DNA of 64,000 nucleotides from Cyclina sinensis (GCA_012932295.1 JAAONU010000001.1:50255134-50319133); one strand, 5' to 3'; positions 22,115 through 33,260 are shown, counted from the first letter of the stretch. Translations and numbers: made by a program. Notes: generated by a model from the letters alone, not told the origin.

Positions 22115-22237
22115 ATATAAATGAATGTACGAAAAACACAGACAGGTGTGGACAGAACTGTTTAAACACATACGGATCTTACAAATGTTACTGCCGAAAT
22201 GGATACTCCTTAAACAGTGATGGTCGGTCATGTGAAG
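22115..22237 (+). CDS. EGF-repeat gene, calcium-binding EGF exon 1 (CYCRNGY type)
   Basis: The 123-nt, phase 1-1 exon between TTTCACAG and GTAAAT encodes one 41-residue domain starting [12 protein letters not shown] and ending [18 protein letters not shown]-x-N-E-C at the start and [12 protein letters not shown] inside match the calcium-binding EGF consensus, including the C-x-N-x(4)-Y-x-C-x-C site for asparagine or aspartate hydroxylation. Six cysteines are present. It differs from the later array by CYCRNGY in place of CFCDLGY and shares this with the next exon only. Confidence 0.9.
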
Positions 22238-23245
22238 GTAAATGAATATTAGTTTGTCATTTATTTTAATTTTACAATGATTACAAATAATGCCTTTCAG
22301 GCTCTTAAAGTATATTCATGATTAAGGTACTAGACGTAAAAATCCTTAATGTTGCATGCTAAACTCTTCATCGTTCAATCTGTTTGACACCTAATGACCT
22401 GACAAGGTTTCTTTGTTTCTTTTATACTATTAAATATTGCTAATAGATGATTCTATTAAGTTTTGTATACTTTTTGATAGTGAAAAAAAAATTCTCGAGA
22501 TTGCAAAAGTTTTTATTGGTAAACTCACATGGCACAAAGTGCTAAGGTGAACTTTCAGTATGATACTTCGTGCGCCATCTGTCGTCTGTCCGTCCGTTCA
22601 TATTTTGCTTGGAAATACTTTAGAGCTACAGTTTTAATCGAAACTCGATCAGACTGTTTAGCTAAACTAAATTTCGAAAGAATTTGGAACTGGAATATGT
22701 GGAGTCAACAGCTAGATCACTGGGTCAGTTAATATAAAAAGCTATACTTTATCTAAGAAAACATTTGTTTTGTCAAATCTTCAAGAAAACCTGATCATTC
22801 TCCTTGATAAAGCTTGGAGGAATACAAAACCAGGTCTTTACATAGTCACAAAGTAGGTTAACTTTGTGAAATCAAAGAAACACCTTGTTTTACAGTCTTA
22901 GGGTCATATTTCTACCCGTTTTTAACGAAACTTGGTGGATGGTGAAAAAATCACGAGATGTTGCAATGGGTCACAATGCGTCTGTAGATGGGTAATGGTA
23001 GAGGTAACGCACACAGTTTAAATCAGATTCTTAGTCAATGACCATTTGTGAACGAGCTGCTTAAGAAAGTGTGTGTGAAGCTGTTTGAAAAGAGGCATGG
23101 CTCTGCATGAGATTTTTTCACAGATGAAGCTATTTAGCTTATAAGTCTCATACCAGTACTTTTTTCAATATTTTAAAACAAAGATATTGCAAAAGATACT
23201 TGTTTTTTTCATGGTTTTGAAAGAAAAAACAACATATTTTGACAG
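22238..23245 (+). other. Intron with duplicated repeat segment
   Basis: From about 22490 the intron holds TCTCGAGATTGCAAAAG and a GTCTGTCCGTCCG tract, which recur near 23630-23690 after the next exon. The exon and its following intron were therefore duplicated together. No gene is seen in the intron; the open frame at 22529-22732 is an accident of the repeat. Confidence 0.55.
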
Positions 23246-23368
23246 ATATAGATGAATGTAGGATAAACACAGACAGATGTGAACAGAACTGTACGAACAC
23301 ACAAGGATCTTACAAATGTTACTGCAGAAATGGATACTCCTTAGACAGTAATGGTCTGTCGTGTAATG
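23246..23368 (+). CDS. EGF-repeat gene, calcium-binding EGF exon 2 (CYCRNGY type)
   Basis: Another 123-nt phase 1-1 exon, between GACAG and GTAAAT. It encodes [34 protein letters not shown] and SNGLSCN. It gains an NCT glycosylation sequon relative to its sister at 22115 and is otherwise very close to it, with related flanking introns. This makes it a recent tandem duplicate. The minus-strand open frame across it is a shadow. Confidence 0.9.
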
Positions 23369-23766
23369 GTAAATGTATATTTGTCTGTATTTAATTTTAT
23401 GTTTACAAAATTTAGAATTTACCACTTCCAGAGTCTGAAAGTATGTTAAAAAACGGCCCTGGACGAAAACCTCCTTAATGTTTCATGCTAAACACTTTAT
23501 CGTTTAATCTGTTTGACATCTAATGGCCATGATAAAGTCTCTTTGTCTCCTTTATACTATTTTATTTTTCCTAAAATATCCAAAGATTCTTCCATTATTT
23601 TTTTTGCCTGGTGAAAGATAAAAAAATTGTCTCGAGATTGCAAAGATTTTATTTGTAACCTCACCTGCCACAAACTACGTCTGTTCATCCGTTCACATTT
23701 TGCTTGTAAACACACTAGAGGTTTCGCTGGGATCTAGATGAATCTTGGTGAGAGTGTTAACCTTAA

Positions 23767-24762
23767 CAAGAGGGCCATGCTGGCCCCGTATCGCTCACCT
23801 GAGTATGACTGCTTTTAACAAAGTTGCTATGGACCTGGTAAATTGACCCCAGATGACCCATTTTCAAATTTGACCTAGAAATTATTGAAACAATCTTTCT
23901 GACAAATTTCCAGGTTATTTAGACTGAAAATGTTACCTCTAGAGTGTTATCAAGGTTTTTCTATATTTGGGCTCTGTGACCTAGTTTTTGACCCAAGATA
24001 ACCCATATTCAAACCTGAGCTAGAAATTATTTAAAACAACCTCTTTGACAAATTTCCAGGATATTTGGACTGAAAAAGTAGCCTCTGGAGTGAAAACAAG
24101 GTTATTTTACTTTTGGGCTCTGTGACCTAATTTTTACCCCAGATAACCCATATCCAAATTTGAGCTAAATATTAAGAAGACAACCTCTCTCACAAATTTC
24201 TAGGACATTTGGACTGAAAATGTAGCCTCTAGAGTGTTTACAAAGTTCGTCCATATTTGGGCTCTGTGACCTTGTTTTTGACTCCAGATAACCCATATTC
24301 GAACTTGAGCTAGAGATTGTCAGAGCAACCTTTCTGACAAATTTCCAGTTTATTTGGATTTAAAATTTTACCTCTAGAGTGTTAACAAAGTTTTTCAATA
24401 TTTGGACTCTGTGACCTAGTTTTTGACCATAAATAACCCATATTCAAACTTGAGCTAAAAATCATCGATACCACCTCTCTGACGAATCTCCAGGATATTT
24501 GGACTGAAAAAGTAGCCTCTAGAGTGTTAACAAGGTTTTTCTATATTTGGGCTCTGTTACCTAGTTTTTCAACCCAGATAACCCATGTTCGAACTCATCC
24601 GGGAAATTAATTAGACACACATCCTGACCAAGCTTCATGACGATTGAGGCAAAAATGTGACCACTAGAGAGTTAACAAACTAATTGTGGACGGACGGACG
24701 GACGCCGGACAAAACGTGATCACAAAAGCTCACTCTGTCACTACGTGACAGGTGAGCTAAAA
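23767..24762 (+). repeat. Interspersed element with five units of about 146 bp and inverted ends
   Basis: It starts AAGAGGGCCATGCTGGCC...CGCTCACCTG and ends GTGACAGGTGAGC, so CTCACCTG and CAGGTGAG form inverted ends. Inside, GGGCTCTGTGACCTAGTTTT recurs at about 23969, 24116, 24260, 24407 and 24550. A GGACGGACGGACGCCGGAC tract precedes the right end. This organisation is typical of abundant bivalve non-autonomous elements (general knowledge). It lies in the intron between EGF exons at 23246 and 46287. Confidence 0.75.
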
Positions 24763-24889
24763 ACAGAAAACAAAAAAACTTGAACAAAATTGAAACTGAT
24801 TCATATGGGTCACTTGGTCAAATAATAGAAAAAAAGCTATATTTCACATCAAAGGCCGTATCTTTATTCATCTTAAGAATTTTAGCCTA

Positions 24890-25215
24890 CACTGCGAAAA
24901 ATATGTAGATATACGGGAGTGTACGGAATTCCGTATATCATTAATATACGGATAAAAATACGGAAAACATAAAATACGGAGGTATACGGTGTTATATATT
25001 TAGCAAATCCGTATATGACCAAAATACGGTGTTCCGCATACTTACAAAATACGGAAAACTAGATATACGGTGTCCGTATTTTTCTAAAATACGGGAACGT
25101 CATAATAAGTCCGTATATTACTAAAATACGGCATCCCGTATTCTTACAAATACAGGAGTGTGCTTGCAAGTCCGTATATTACTCGAATACGGCATTCCGT
25201 ATATTTGAAAATACG
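24890..25215. repeat. Left subterminal CCGTATA array
   Basis: Within about 325 bp the heptamer CCGTATA or its reverse TATACGG, and near variants, occur more than fifteen times in both orientations, often separated by 10-20 bp. Examples are GGAATTCCGTATATC at about 24926 and TCCGTATATTACTAAAATAC at about 25111. The motif is rare elsewhere in the window except at the other end of the element. Confidence 0.8.
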
Positions 25216-26698
25216 AATATAATATCGGTCATAGTTACACAGTTACAGTTATATAGAGTTATAATGACTAGTTGAAACAAAGGATCTTTATATAGCAAAA
25301 TGTTTTCTTTTCGTAATAATGTTTTTCCTTTTTTTCTTTTTTCTTTTTTTTTTTTTTGGGGGGGGGGGGGGTTGGGGGGTGGGGGATCTGTCAAAACTAT
25401 ATTCCACTCTTGATTTTATGCCGGATATAAATCATAATCCGATGCAGGCGTCTTAAACTTGAAAACGAAATTAAAATGAAACCGACTTAACTTGAATTAG
25501 TCTGCCCGTGTCTATTTTCTAATTTTTATCTCCAAGATGATCAGTGATGTCCTTTATTGTCTTAACCAAATTGCAGTATTGGATTGTTAAAGCCGGATAT
25601 GGATCATAGTTCACAGCAGGGTTTTCAAGTTTTTAACTAAATTCAATCAAACCGTGCCTCTTGTTAAAATTTTCTTTGCTGTCTGATCTAATATTGCGTA
25701 ACAGTGATGTACTTTATTGTCTTAAAACAACATTGCGATTTAAAGTAGGTTTTCTATGATGATATTATTTACACTTAAATGTGCTCTTAGGTCTGCTTGT
25801 GCTTCTGTCTTTTAGAAAAAGAACTAAACTGTGATGACTTTTAAAAAGTAAAAACAAGTAGCAGGTTCAATTATTCTTAAAAAGACCTTCTGTTGAAAAA
25901 ATTAGTTTGCCTTTGCTTTGATTACATCGAGCATGTAGATCTAATTTATCTAAACTGTCATGTTTATGGTTAGACATCTTTTTTTCACCTATGATGAAAC
26001 ATGATTACTTATAAACAGCAAAGAAATTTAAGCCAGTCATACAACATTTAAAATTTTGCTTCAGAAAGTTAAACAGCTTCATAACATTAAACTAGCTTAA
26101 CCAGTTTGCTGTATCTTATAATAATGAACAAAACGTTTGTTTGCTATGAGATATCAATTATCAATTAATACATAGAACGAATAATCAATTTACAGTTACA
26201 ATTTACTTAGATGAATCATAGATAACATCTCAATCTGACGAACTGTTAAATTAAGCTCTTGTGATATTCTCCGGTAGATTAATTCTTTTTATTTTATCAA
26301 AATTTTACGAAAAACTGCTTTTAAGAAGTACATGTTTTTATCTTAAAAAGAAATCTGTATAAAAGCGTACAGTTACATGGGTGTCATAATTATTTCGTTT
26401 TCCGTAGTACAAGAAATATCATCAACAATAATATTTAAAATAAGAAGAGAAAAAAAGCAAACGTATTATTTGTAAGATCAATATCTTACAAACGTACGTT
26501 TGTGCATTGAAGCTATTATTTTTTTCTGCATACACAAACTCGAATGCTGTACATATTAACACTTTGCAAAAAAAGAAAAAAGAAAAAAAAATCCGAAATG
26601 CAAGAAATAAATATTAGAGAAAAGGTCTATTCAGCAGTAGATGCTAAATTTTATATAGCAATCAGGAACAAATAAAGACCATGTTTTATAGCCTTCAG
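25216..26698. other. Interior of the CACTA element, left part
   Basis: AT-rich sequence with no recognised gene. Positions 25322-25387 hold an extreme strand-asymmetric tract: pyrimidines with up to 15 consecutive T, then runs of 14, 6 and 5 G. The G runs could form a quadruplex. The proline-rich minus-strand frame there is only its translation. Confidence 0.6.
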
Positions 26699-26869
26699 GC
26701 ATTTTCCCAAGAGCAAATTTTGTTACTAAAGTGTTTTACTGTGACTGATCAAGGAACACCGACAAAGACAATTAACGGTGACTTATCAAAACAAAGCCAG
26801 TATGTCACCCCCATATTACGTAACCACATCCCTTCACCACAGGACACCCCGAAAGACAAAAGAGTGTGA
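26699..26869 (+). CDS. Candidate terminal coding exon inside the CACTA element
   Basis: After a plausible acceptor (TATAGCCTTCAG) an open frame encodes AFSQEQILLLKCFTV, then DQGTPTKTINGDLSKQSQYV, then TPILRNHIPSPQDTPKDKRV. It stops at TGA 26867-26869, with AATAAA at 26874-26879. The composition (Pro, Thr, Lys, Gln in a low-complexity tail) resembles a protein carboxyl end. There is no upstream exon that I can pair with it, and AATAAA is cheap in such AT-rich DNA, so this may be chance. No family is recognised. Confidence 0.25.
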   Translation, partial: AFSQEQILLLKCFTVTDQGTPTKTINGDLSKQSQYVTPILRNHIPSPQDTPKDKRV

Positions 26870-27199
26870 TAATAATAAAAGCGCTAAATAATGCACTTTT
26901 ATTGTAAAGTATTGTTTGAAACTGTATCATAGAATAAAAAATTTTTTAGTTAACATTCTACATCAACATGCGTGATGAGCGAAATGTTTAATTTTGTCCA
27001 TTTTGTAAACTTTCAGAGGTGTTCAAATAATTGAAATCATATTTTCAACTTTTGAAAAGGAACAGTTATATGTGTTTTACACAACTCAATCTTTAATTTT
27101 GAACAGTCATTGGTCTTTTTCACCGTCTTTTATGTATTTAATAATTGAAGTTAATAATATATTCAAGTCAGGAATGAAACAAACAGAAAAGTAATAATA

Positions 27200-27440
27200 A
27201 TGCAATAAAATGATGTCACAGAATTCACGCGATAAAAGACAGCATGTCACCTTGAAATGTGCTAAAGTTATACAATGTTTTACGGGACTTAGGCATCACA
27301 GCGAAGTTAAGCAGCCTTTTAATGGCGGACAGTCACGTGACGGCGGCGTTTTATTTATCAATTATGGAACGGTCTATATGTGCGCTAAAACTTCAGAAGC
27401 AGATATAAGGTCTTCGGTAATGATCAATATTCATACATTA
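27200..27440 (+). promoter_or_regulatory. CpG-bearing patch with E-box, possible promoter
   Basis: AATGGCGGACAGTCACGTGACGGCGGCG (27319-27346; the quoted text is the whole patch in two overlapping pieces, AATGGCGGACAGTCACGTG and CACGTGACGGCGGCG) stands out by CpG content in an AT-rich area. It contains a palindromic CACGTG E-box and an ATGGCGG motif like that found at many start sites. The open frame over it is not convincing. Call it a candidate regulatory patch only. Confidence 0.2.
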
Positions 27441-27779
27441 AAAACAGCTTTTTAAAGGCTAACAGTTTATATTTAAAGAGGTTCACTCAGTTATTATCAT
27501 AATTTAGGCACCACACAAAGTCAGGGGTGTTTAAAGTCTTCGTTTTTATTTTATTATTTGCAATGATAGGTTTTTTGTTGTTTTTTTCTCAAGACTAGCC
27601 GTACAAGATAATGATTTTTGCGCAGGTGGATCGAGATACCAGGGTATTTTGGCGACAACATCAACCAAGAAAACCATATTCATCAAGTTTTATTTACTAG
27701 ATTGGTTCTCTATTATTATAAAAAAAATTAGTTCCCCAAGACGAGAAAGAGAAATATACTGTACCAGTCAGTGTAACAA

Positions 27780-27940
27780 GGCACATACCATGTGACCAGA
27801 TCGCCCCAATCAAACGTAGCGTGGTTTATTACATGTGATCAATCCCACCAATCAAAGGAAGCGTGGGTTTATTTCATGTGATCAGATTGCACCAATCAAG
27901 TATAACTTGTGTTCACCTATCCAATCATTTCTTTGGGCGC
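27780..27940 (+). promoter_or_regulatory. Cluster of CCAAT boxes before a candidate first exon
   Basis: Four CCAATC sites occur within about 130 bp (CCCCAATCAAACG, CACCAATCAAAGG, CACCAATCAAG, TATCCAATCA). The first three are embedded in imperfect repeats of about 50 bp marked by CATGTGACCAGAT or CATGTGATCAGAT. The cluster ends about 40-60 bp before a GC-richer stretch with ATG codons. Repeated CCAAT boxes at this distance suit a Pol II promoter, for the two-exon candidate gene that follows. Confidence 0.4.
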
Positions 27941-27969
27941 GAAATGGAGGAAGCAGATTTCAGCAATTC

Positions 27970-28025
27970 ATGTCACAAAAATTGCTTTTTTTTCGAAGTC
28001 TTCGTCGTTTTGAAAGTAAGATGAG
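27970..28025 (+). CDS. Candidate two-exon gene in the CACTA element, exon 1
   Basis: An ATG at 27970 opens MSQKLLFFRSLRRFESKM and ends two bases into a codon at a strong donor, AG|GTAAGT. Joining it to the exon at 30340 keeps the frame exactly and gives a predicted 52-residue protein. An upstream ATG at about 27942 is in a frame that closes before the donor. The frame is also open to about 27835, so the true start is uncertain. The CCAAT cluster lies directly upstream. Confidence 0.35.
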
Positions 28026-30339
28026 GTAAGTTAAAGTTTTTGTATAATACTTTTCAGTTTTACTGAACTCATGCTTGGAATTAAATGCTTGACCATGCCC
28101 TGCAATGAATGGCTTATGATGATTTTTGTATGCTTCCGTTTTTAAACGGGTGTTGGTAAGTTCGGTAAAGTGTTGTTCAACGTCAAAATTAAATTCGTAT
28201 TGCAGATATTAAACTGAATTTTCTTTTGAAAAATATTTAGATATTATATCAAATGACAAGCTACGATTAACTATTGATGTATCGGGTATTGTTGTGTTGC
28301 GGTAAATTGTAAAAGTTTTATATATTTTAAATGTGTTTTCATTTTAATACATTGCCGTTATTAGATCATAAACCGATTAAAATCAAAGATATAGCTGTAA
28401 CCATTGAATACATTACTTCCTTCGGCGTCATTTAAAGTGTAAAAAAGTAACTATGATTATAAAATTTTAGAGTCAGCTATAATAATTTTTATAATGACAA
28501 TTGCATGACAAACACAAATAATTACCTGCGGAGACAAATTAATAACCTATCTAACGACTACACGTGTCGTTAGCACCTTTCTATGATCAGCAGTGTACCC
28601 CAGCATGCCTTTTTCACACCTACTTTATCACCTTTACACGGGTACATACAGTATTTTTATTGTTACCGATTTTTCTTTTTTTCACTATAAAATTATTTTA
28701 CTGATATTTCGGTAAATCATTTGCATATTAAGAGGTAAGTGAGACTGAATAATTCTGTGAATAAGCCCTGATAGATAATTGATTATTTGTTTAAACATTC
28801 ACAAATGTCGGCAGTTAGATAATAAACTATTTCATGATCGAAATCAAAATTAAGAAAATTAAAGATTTCATTAATTAAAAAGACAAAATATGATTCTATA
28901 AGACGCATTGGCAATAAAATTGTAAAATGTGTAACATCCTGTTCCTAGTTCCTTAATATGATTGACTAAAGGATTGTTTGTAATTGACAACGCATGTACA
29001 TACACTAAAAAGTTTTTATAATTTGATAAGAATAAATATTTTCATCGGCGCTAAGAACTCACAACGCTAATCAATAAACTAGTGTATATAGCATATTAAG
29101 CAGAACAGACCATAACAATATATGTTTTATCAAGGTTTTTAAATGGGGTATATCAAATGCTTTGTAATTGGAAACAAAAGGGATGGGAGTTAATCAATTT
29201 ACCATGTCATTAATAAAGATGTTGATTAGATGTTGTATGATACACTTGGCCTGTTACGGAAAAAGTGTTTATCAAGTTAGTGAATACTTATGCCATAATA
29301 ACAAAATTTATTCGTAAGTCAGTTTAGCTTTTTTCTCCTTATTCTATAGTGTTAGCGTTTTATGCCGTCCCGCAACTGACTTACAGATCATCACAGGCAT
29401 AATGTTTATAATGTACATTAGAAATTAATAGTGCCGTGGTTCAGTGGTATACCTAGCGAAAAAAGAATTACTGATTTGAAGGACATGAGTTTGCACACCG
29501 TTAGGTCAACAACTTTTTTCTTCCATTCTGAAGGTGTATAGAAGCGTAAAATTATGTTGTTGGTTTTTTTTTCTCATGATATTTTGATTTCTCTTTAATT
29601 TTCAGAAGAACAGCTTCTTTAAGTAATACGCGTTGTTCCCGTTTTTTACATTCATAAATATATTTTCTTCAATGTAATATAACTAATGAATTTGTTAGTG
29701 GAATATAGATTAAAAATCTGTTTTTTACCCGTCTTCTATGAAACATAACATCCCTTCACGTGCTTCGACAGGTCACGTGCATCACTCAGTAGCGGTATAT
29801 AATTCATTTTTTTTTCAGAAAAATGTAGGACGAAGAATTAAATAAATAACATATTCAATATGTATGAAAATGATAATGGCAGTTATATTTACATTTCTTC
29901 TCCTTACTTATCTTTTCTTCGCTTTACTTATATTTACCTTACTTCTCCTTACTAATCTCTACGCATCCTTACTTTTGATATTTATGCATCCTTACTTATC
30001 TTTATGTATCCTTACTTCTTATTTGTCTTTATGCATCCATACTTCCTTACGTTTATGCACACCATGTTTTTTGCAAAATGCGCATGCGCAACTTTTAAAC
30101 ATGTGAAAAATAATTCTATGTAAAACTGCGAACACACAAAAAAGTAAGAATGAGCGTAATTTATTGATGAAATATGCAACTCTTAATCATCCCAGCATCT
30201 TTCCATGACAATAACAATTTCGAAATAGGTAATACAATTTTTTATGCAAAAGTGATCAAACACGGACAGTAAATGTTTAAAAGTAATAATTGACAATTAA
30301 TTAAACTACAAAATCAATACTATCATTTTGTATTTTCAG
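28026..30339 (+). other. Candidate 2.3-kb intron within the CACTA element
   Basis: The donor is GTAAGTTAAAG and the acceptor TTTTGTATTTTCAG. The interval contains a fragment of the tRNA-like element (29425-29575) with GTGCCGTGGTTCAGTGGTAT and the shared tail AGGTGTATAGAAGCG. It also contains a T-rich low-complexity stretch (29880-30060) built from TTTATGCATCCTTACTTATC-like units. No other gene is seen. Confidence 0.35.
29425..29575 (+). repeat. Fragment of the tRNA-like TTAA element family (copy C)
   Basis: GTGCCGTGGTTCAGTGGTAT is an A-box-like tRNA start. The tail CTGAAGGTGTATAGAAGCG matches the tail of the element at 7499-7919 (GTGGTGTATAGAAGCATC). The B box is degenerate (CATGAGTTTGCACACCG) and no inverted ends were found. 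Confidence 0.45.
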
Positions 30340-30442
30340 ACAAATGGACCTTCATGATGCCACTGCAGAGCTGCAGGAGCAGATGCAAGTCTTGCACGAG
30401 TCCCAGAAAAAGTCACAGCCACAAGACAATGAAGCAGAATAA
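30340..30442 (+). CDS. Candidate two-exon gene in the CACTA element, exon 2
   Basis: The exon follows a clean acceptor, TATTTTCAG. It starts with the last base of a codon and encodes QMDLHDATAELQEQMQVLHE then SQKKSQPQDNEAE, with a TAA stop at 30440-30442 and AATAAA at 30454-30459. The peptide is strongly helical, with heptad-like Leu/Met spacing suggestive of a short coiled coil, and has a charged tail. Its base composition is clearly richer in GC than the flanks, which is the best sign that it is or was coding. It could be the tail of a captured host gene or a small transposon-encoded protein; the family is unknown. Confidence 0.45.
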
Positions 30443-31250
30443 AAGAAAAAAAGAATAAAACTTTATGAAATGCATGTTGTAAATGTATGTCCTTGTTAGA
30501 AACAGTGAAATAACTCATAATAATCCTATAAATTAAGTATGTTTATCTGTGCAAGTGAAACAGGGTCTTATATATAAGCTGTGATCGTAGCAAGTAAAAA
30601 TGCCACTTCCACATAGTTTTATAAGATTTTTAAAAATATTTCTCATTTATATGTAGTACAGCTAAACAATGACCCGTGACTACATACACATACAGTGATA
30701 CTTGGATTTCTATTGATTAACGATAACGTATGAAACAATACCAATGGCATGAGCTGACAAATCTTTGATATTACATATGTTACTGTAATTTGAATATATG
30801 TTTCCAAGTGGCCAAGGTTCACTAGTCATTGTTTGCATAACTTCAAGATTGATTTCAGTTATGTTCTTATCATTGCAATATGCTTGGTTTTATTATTGAT
30901 TGTTACTCTTTTATGATCATATTACATTTATTAATAAACTTGTTCATAAAATACTATTCATTGAATTCAGAACTAATTTGAATTACTTTTGTTTGTGCAC
31001 ATCCTCATCCTTTACAAGTTACTGAGTGAATTTTTATCATGCTTATGGCATATTTCGTGTACGCCAAAGTAAACTTTCTGTCAGTATATCTATTTAAAAA
31101 AGGTATGGTTCCTACCGTTCTCTCAGACATTGCAGGTCTTTATATTTTTTCGTATGCTTCAAGAAGATACGATGAGGATCTTAACTAGTCCGTTCTAGAA
31201 ATGAGTAGTAACTACATATAATGATCCCGCACATCATGTACATGTAAATT
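30443..31250. other. Interior of the CACTA element, right part
   Basis: AT-rich DNA after the candidate last exon. No gene, RNA or clear repeat is seen before the right subterminal array begins. Confidence 0.4.
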
Positions 31251-31866
31251 ATCGGTCTATATTTGGTTCCCGTATCTTGTAATATATCATGTCCGTATTC
31301 TTGATCCGTACATGTTATATAATAAGTCCGTATATGTGTCATGTACGGCTTTTAGCTTTCCCGTATTCATTGAAAATACAATTCCGTATTTCCTACGTAT
31401 ATCTACAGTATACAAAGTCCGTATTCTTGCCCCGTATTTGTGTCATATACGTTTTTAAGCATTTCCGTATTCTATGAAAATACATTTTCGTATATTCGTC
31501 GTATATCTCTAGTATACATAGTCCGTATATGCATCATGTACGATTTTAAGCTTTCCCGTATTCTATAAAAATACAAGTCCGTATATTGGTAACCTAGAGG
31601 TTGTTATAGCCCGTATATGGCTGAAATACGGGTTTCGTACTGTGCGTATATTACAAATATACGGACACATATACATACATGTATATTGGAAGAATACGGA
31701 AATCCGTATATGTATGACAAATATACGGAGTTCCCGTATACCCGATGTTCCGAAAACGGATTAGTATATTATGTCCGTAAATTATGCGAATACGTCCCGT
31801 ATATGCCCGTATATCTAAAAAATACGGGACCGTACACTTCCGTATATTGATGTATTTTTCGCAGTG
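31251..31866. repeat. Right subterminal CCGTATA array
   Basis: Over about 600 bp the motif CCGTATA/TATACGG and close variants occur more than twenty times in both orientations, for example GTCCGTATATGTGTCATGTA and TACAAATATACGGACAC. It is about twice as long as the array at the left end and ends in CGTACACTTCCGTATATTG before the TATTTTTCGCAGTG terminus. Open frames across it are by-products. Confidence 0.8.
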
Positions 31867-31869
31867 CTA

Positions 31870-32255
31870 ATTGTTCATGTAAAGAAAGCCTTTAGGAATA
31901 CAAGATCTGGGTCATGAAAAGTTACACATACATTCATTAGAAACGTTTACAGTAAATATTGTCACTGACAAAGACTCTTTGTTTCCTTTATTCTATTATA
32001 ACTGTAGTGCTATAAGATTGCTAAGCACCAAGTTTTACACATATCATTGTGAAGTCTACATTATATTTATTTATAATGTTTACATTGGAAATCGCGAAGT
32101 GATGTATCGAGAATGTCCCCAGTGTACACAACCTTAAATGACAATTTGTGCAAGTCGTTCAAATGAGTTGACCCTGTATTTTAATAGTGTTTATTTGGCA
32201 CTGCATACATATACGTGACATGTGTAGGGTACCCAATCTTCACTTTAACTTAAAA
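31870..32255. other. Non-coding stretch
   Basis: Resumes the intron after the CACTA insertion. No gene or repeat is recognised; any left terminus of the following Tc1 element should lie here but was not found. Confidence 0.3.
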
Positions 32256-33260
32256 GACTGAACGTTTATTACTGAACTTTGGCAAATGCGAATGTTAGAA
32301 GGCATTTATCGGATGCAGAGATGTGGTGGACACTTGGAATGGTGGAGCAAGGGGCTCTTCATCTGAGGTTGGCGAAGCACTTGGTATGCACCATACGGTT
32401 ATCACTAGAGCCTGGACGAGGTTCCAACAGTATGGTACACCTGTTTAATGCGACATGGTTGGGGCAGAAGAAGAGCAACTTCTGCGGTTGATGATCAGTT
32501 TTGCAACTTCGACCCAACTTCGTTTCGACCTTTAAAATGCGTCTAGGGTCTGTATTTCAACTTAAACCATACGCACACGTTTGCATGAAAGTGGTGTTCG
32601 GTCGAGAAGACCAGGTATTCGGATCCCGTTGTCTTAAAAACCACTGCCAGCTACGATATGTTTGGGTCGTGGAGCATGATTTTTGGAGCAGGAGAGATGG
32701 CGACCTGTCGTCTTTACCGATGAATCTCTGTACTGCTTAGACTACACGAATAGGCATGCTAGGGTATGGAGAAGGCCAGGGGAACAGTTTCGTGCTGCAA
32801 ACCGGTATGGTGGAGGCTCAACAATGGTCTGGTGTGGAATAATTGGGATGGACGCATTGACCTGAGGCATACTTACTGCCCAGCAGTATCAAGATGAGAT
32901 TCTCGATACCCAGAAAAGGTTGTATGCTGGTGCAGTTGGTGATGGGTTCATTTTGATGGATGATAAAGCCCGTCCTCATACAGCTAATATCGTCCAAGAG
33001 TACTTTCAAAGAGAGAGTATTACTCGTTTGGACTGGCCAGCCCGATCCCCTGACCTAAATTCCATTTAGCAGATGTGAAATGAGTTTCAGGTCCACATTT
33101 CAGCCCGTCATTTCCAACCAAAAACACCAAGGAACTTGGTGCCGTCCTTGTAGACAAGTGGAACACCATTCCACAAGCGGTGATACGAAACCTGATAGGG
33201 GGCATGCAACGACGGTGTAAAGCTGTAATCGACAGCAACATGTCACCTACTCGTTATTAA
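32256..33260 (+). pseudogene. Broken Tc1/mariner transposase, first copy
   Basis: The amino part (AEMWWTLGMVEQGALHLRLA) corresponds to the DNA-binding region and is followed by several frame changes between about 32400 and 32680. The catalytic part is better kept: RWRPVVFTDESLYCLDY holds the first Asp, FILMDDKARPHTANIV the second, and LDWPARSPDLNSI precedes the third acidic position. In that last motif the expected Glu codon is a TAG and the following Trp is a TGA, so the DDE triad is incomplete. Another TGA stands at about 32862. No inverted ends were recognised. Confidence 0.85.

Larger units (their letters stand above)
24890..31866. mobile_element. CACTA (EnSpm)-type DNA transposon, 6,977 bp, no recognised transposase
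   Basis: The left end begins CACTGCGAAAAATA and the right end is its inverse, TATTTTTCGCAGTG. The element is flanked on both sides by CTA (24887-24889 and 31867-31869). CACTG termini plus a 3-bp target duplication are the hallmark of the CACTA/EnSpm superfamily. Long subterminal arrays of CCGTATA in both orientations adjoin each end, as expected for transposase-binding repeats in this group. The interior has no frame above about 80 codons that looks like a transposase. It does contain gene-like exons with polyadenylation signals and a tRNA-like fragment. It appears non-autonomous and may have captured host sequence. It lies in a large intron of the EGF gene. Confidence 0.75.

Noticed and set aside
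23165..23425. Minus-strand open frames across EGF exons (also at 61863-62075 and 63409-63636)
   Set aside because: They are mirror frames of clearly coding + strand exons with splice sites and six-cysteine domains.
25179..25394. Proline- and lysine-rich minus-strand open frame
   Set aside because: It simply translates the G-run and T-run tract.
27290..27330. Resemblance of CAGCGAAGTTAAGCAGCC to the internal control region of 5S rRNA
   Set aside because: Only about 18 bases match loosely; the following GGATGGG-type segment and the rest of a 5S gene are missing.
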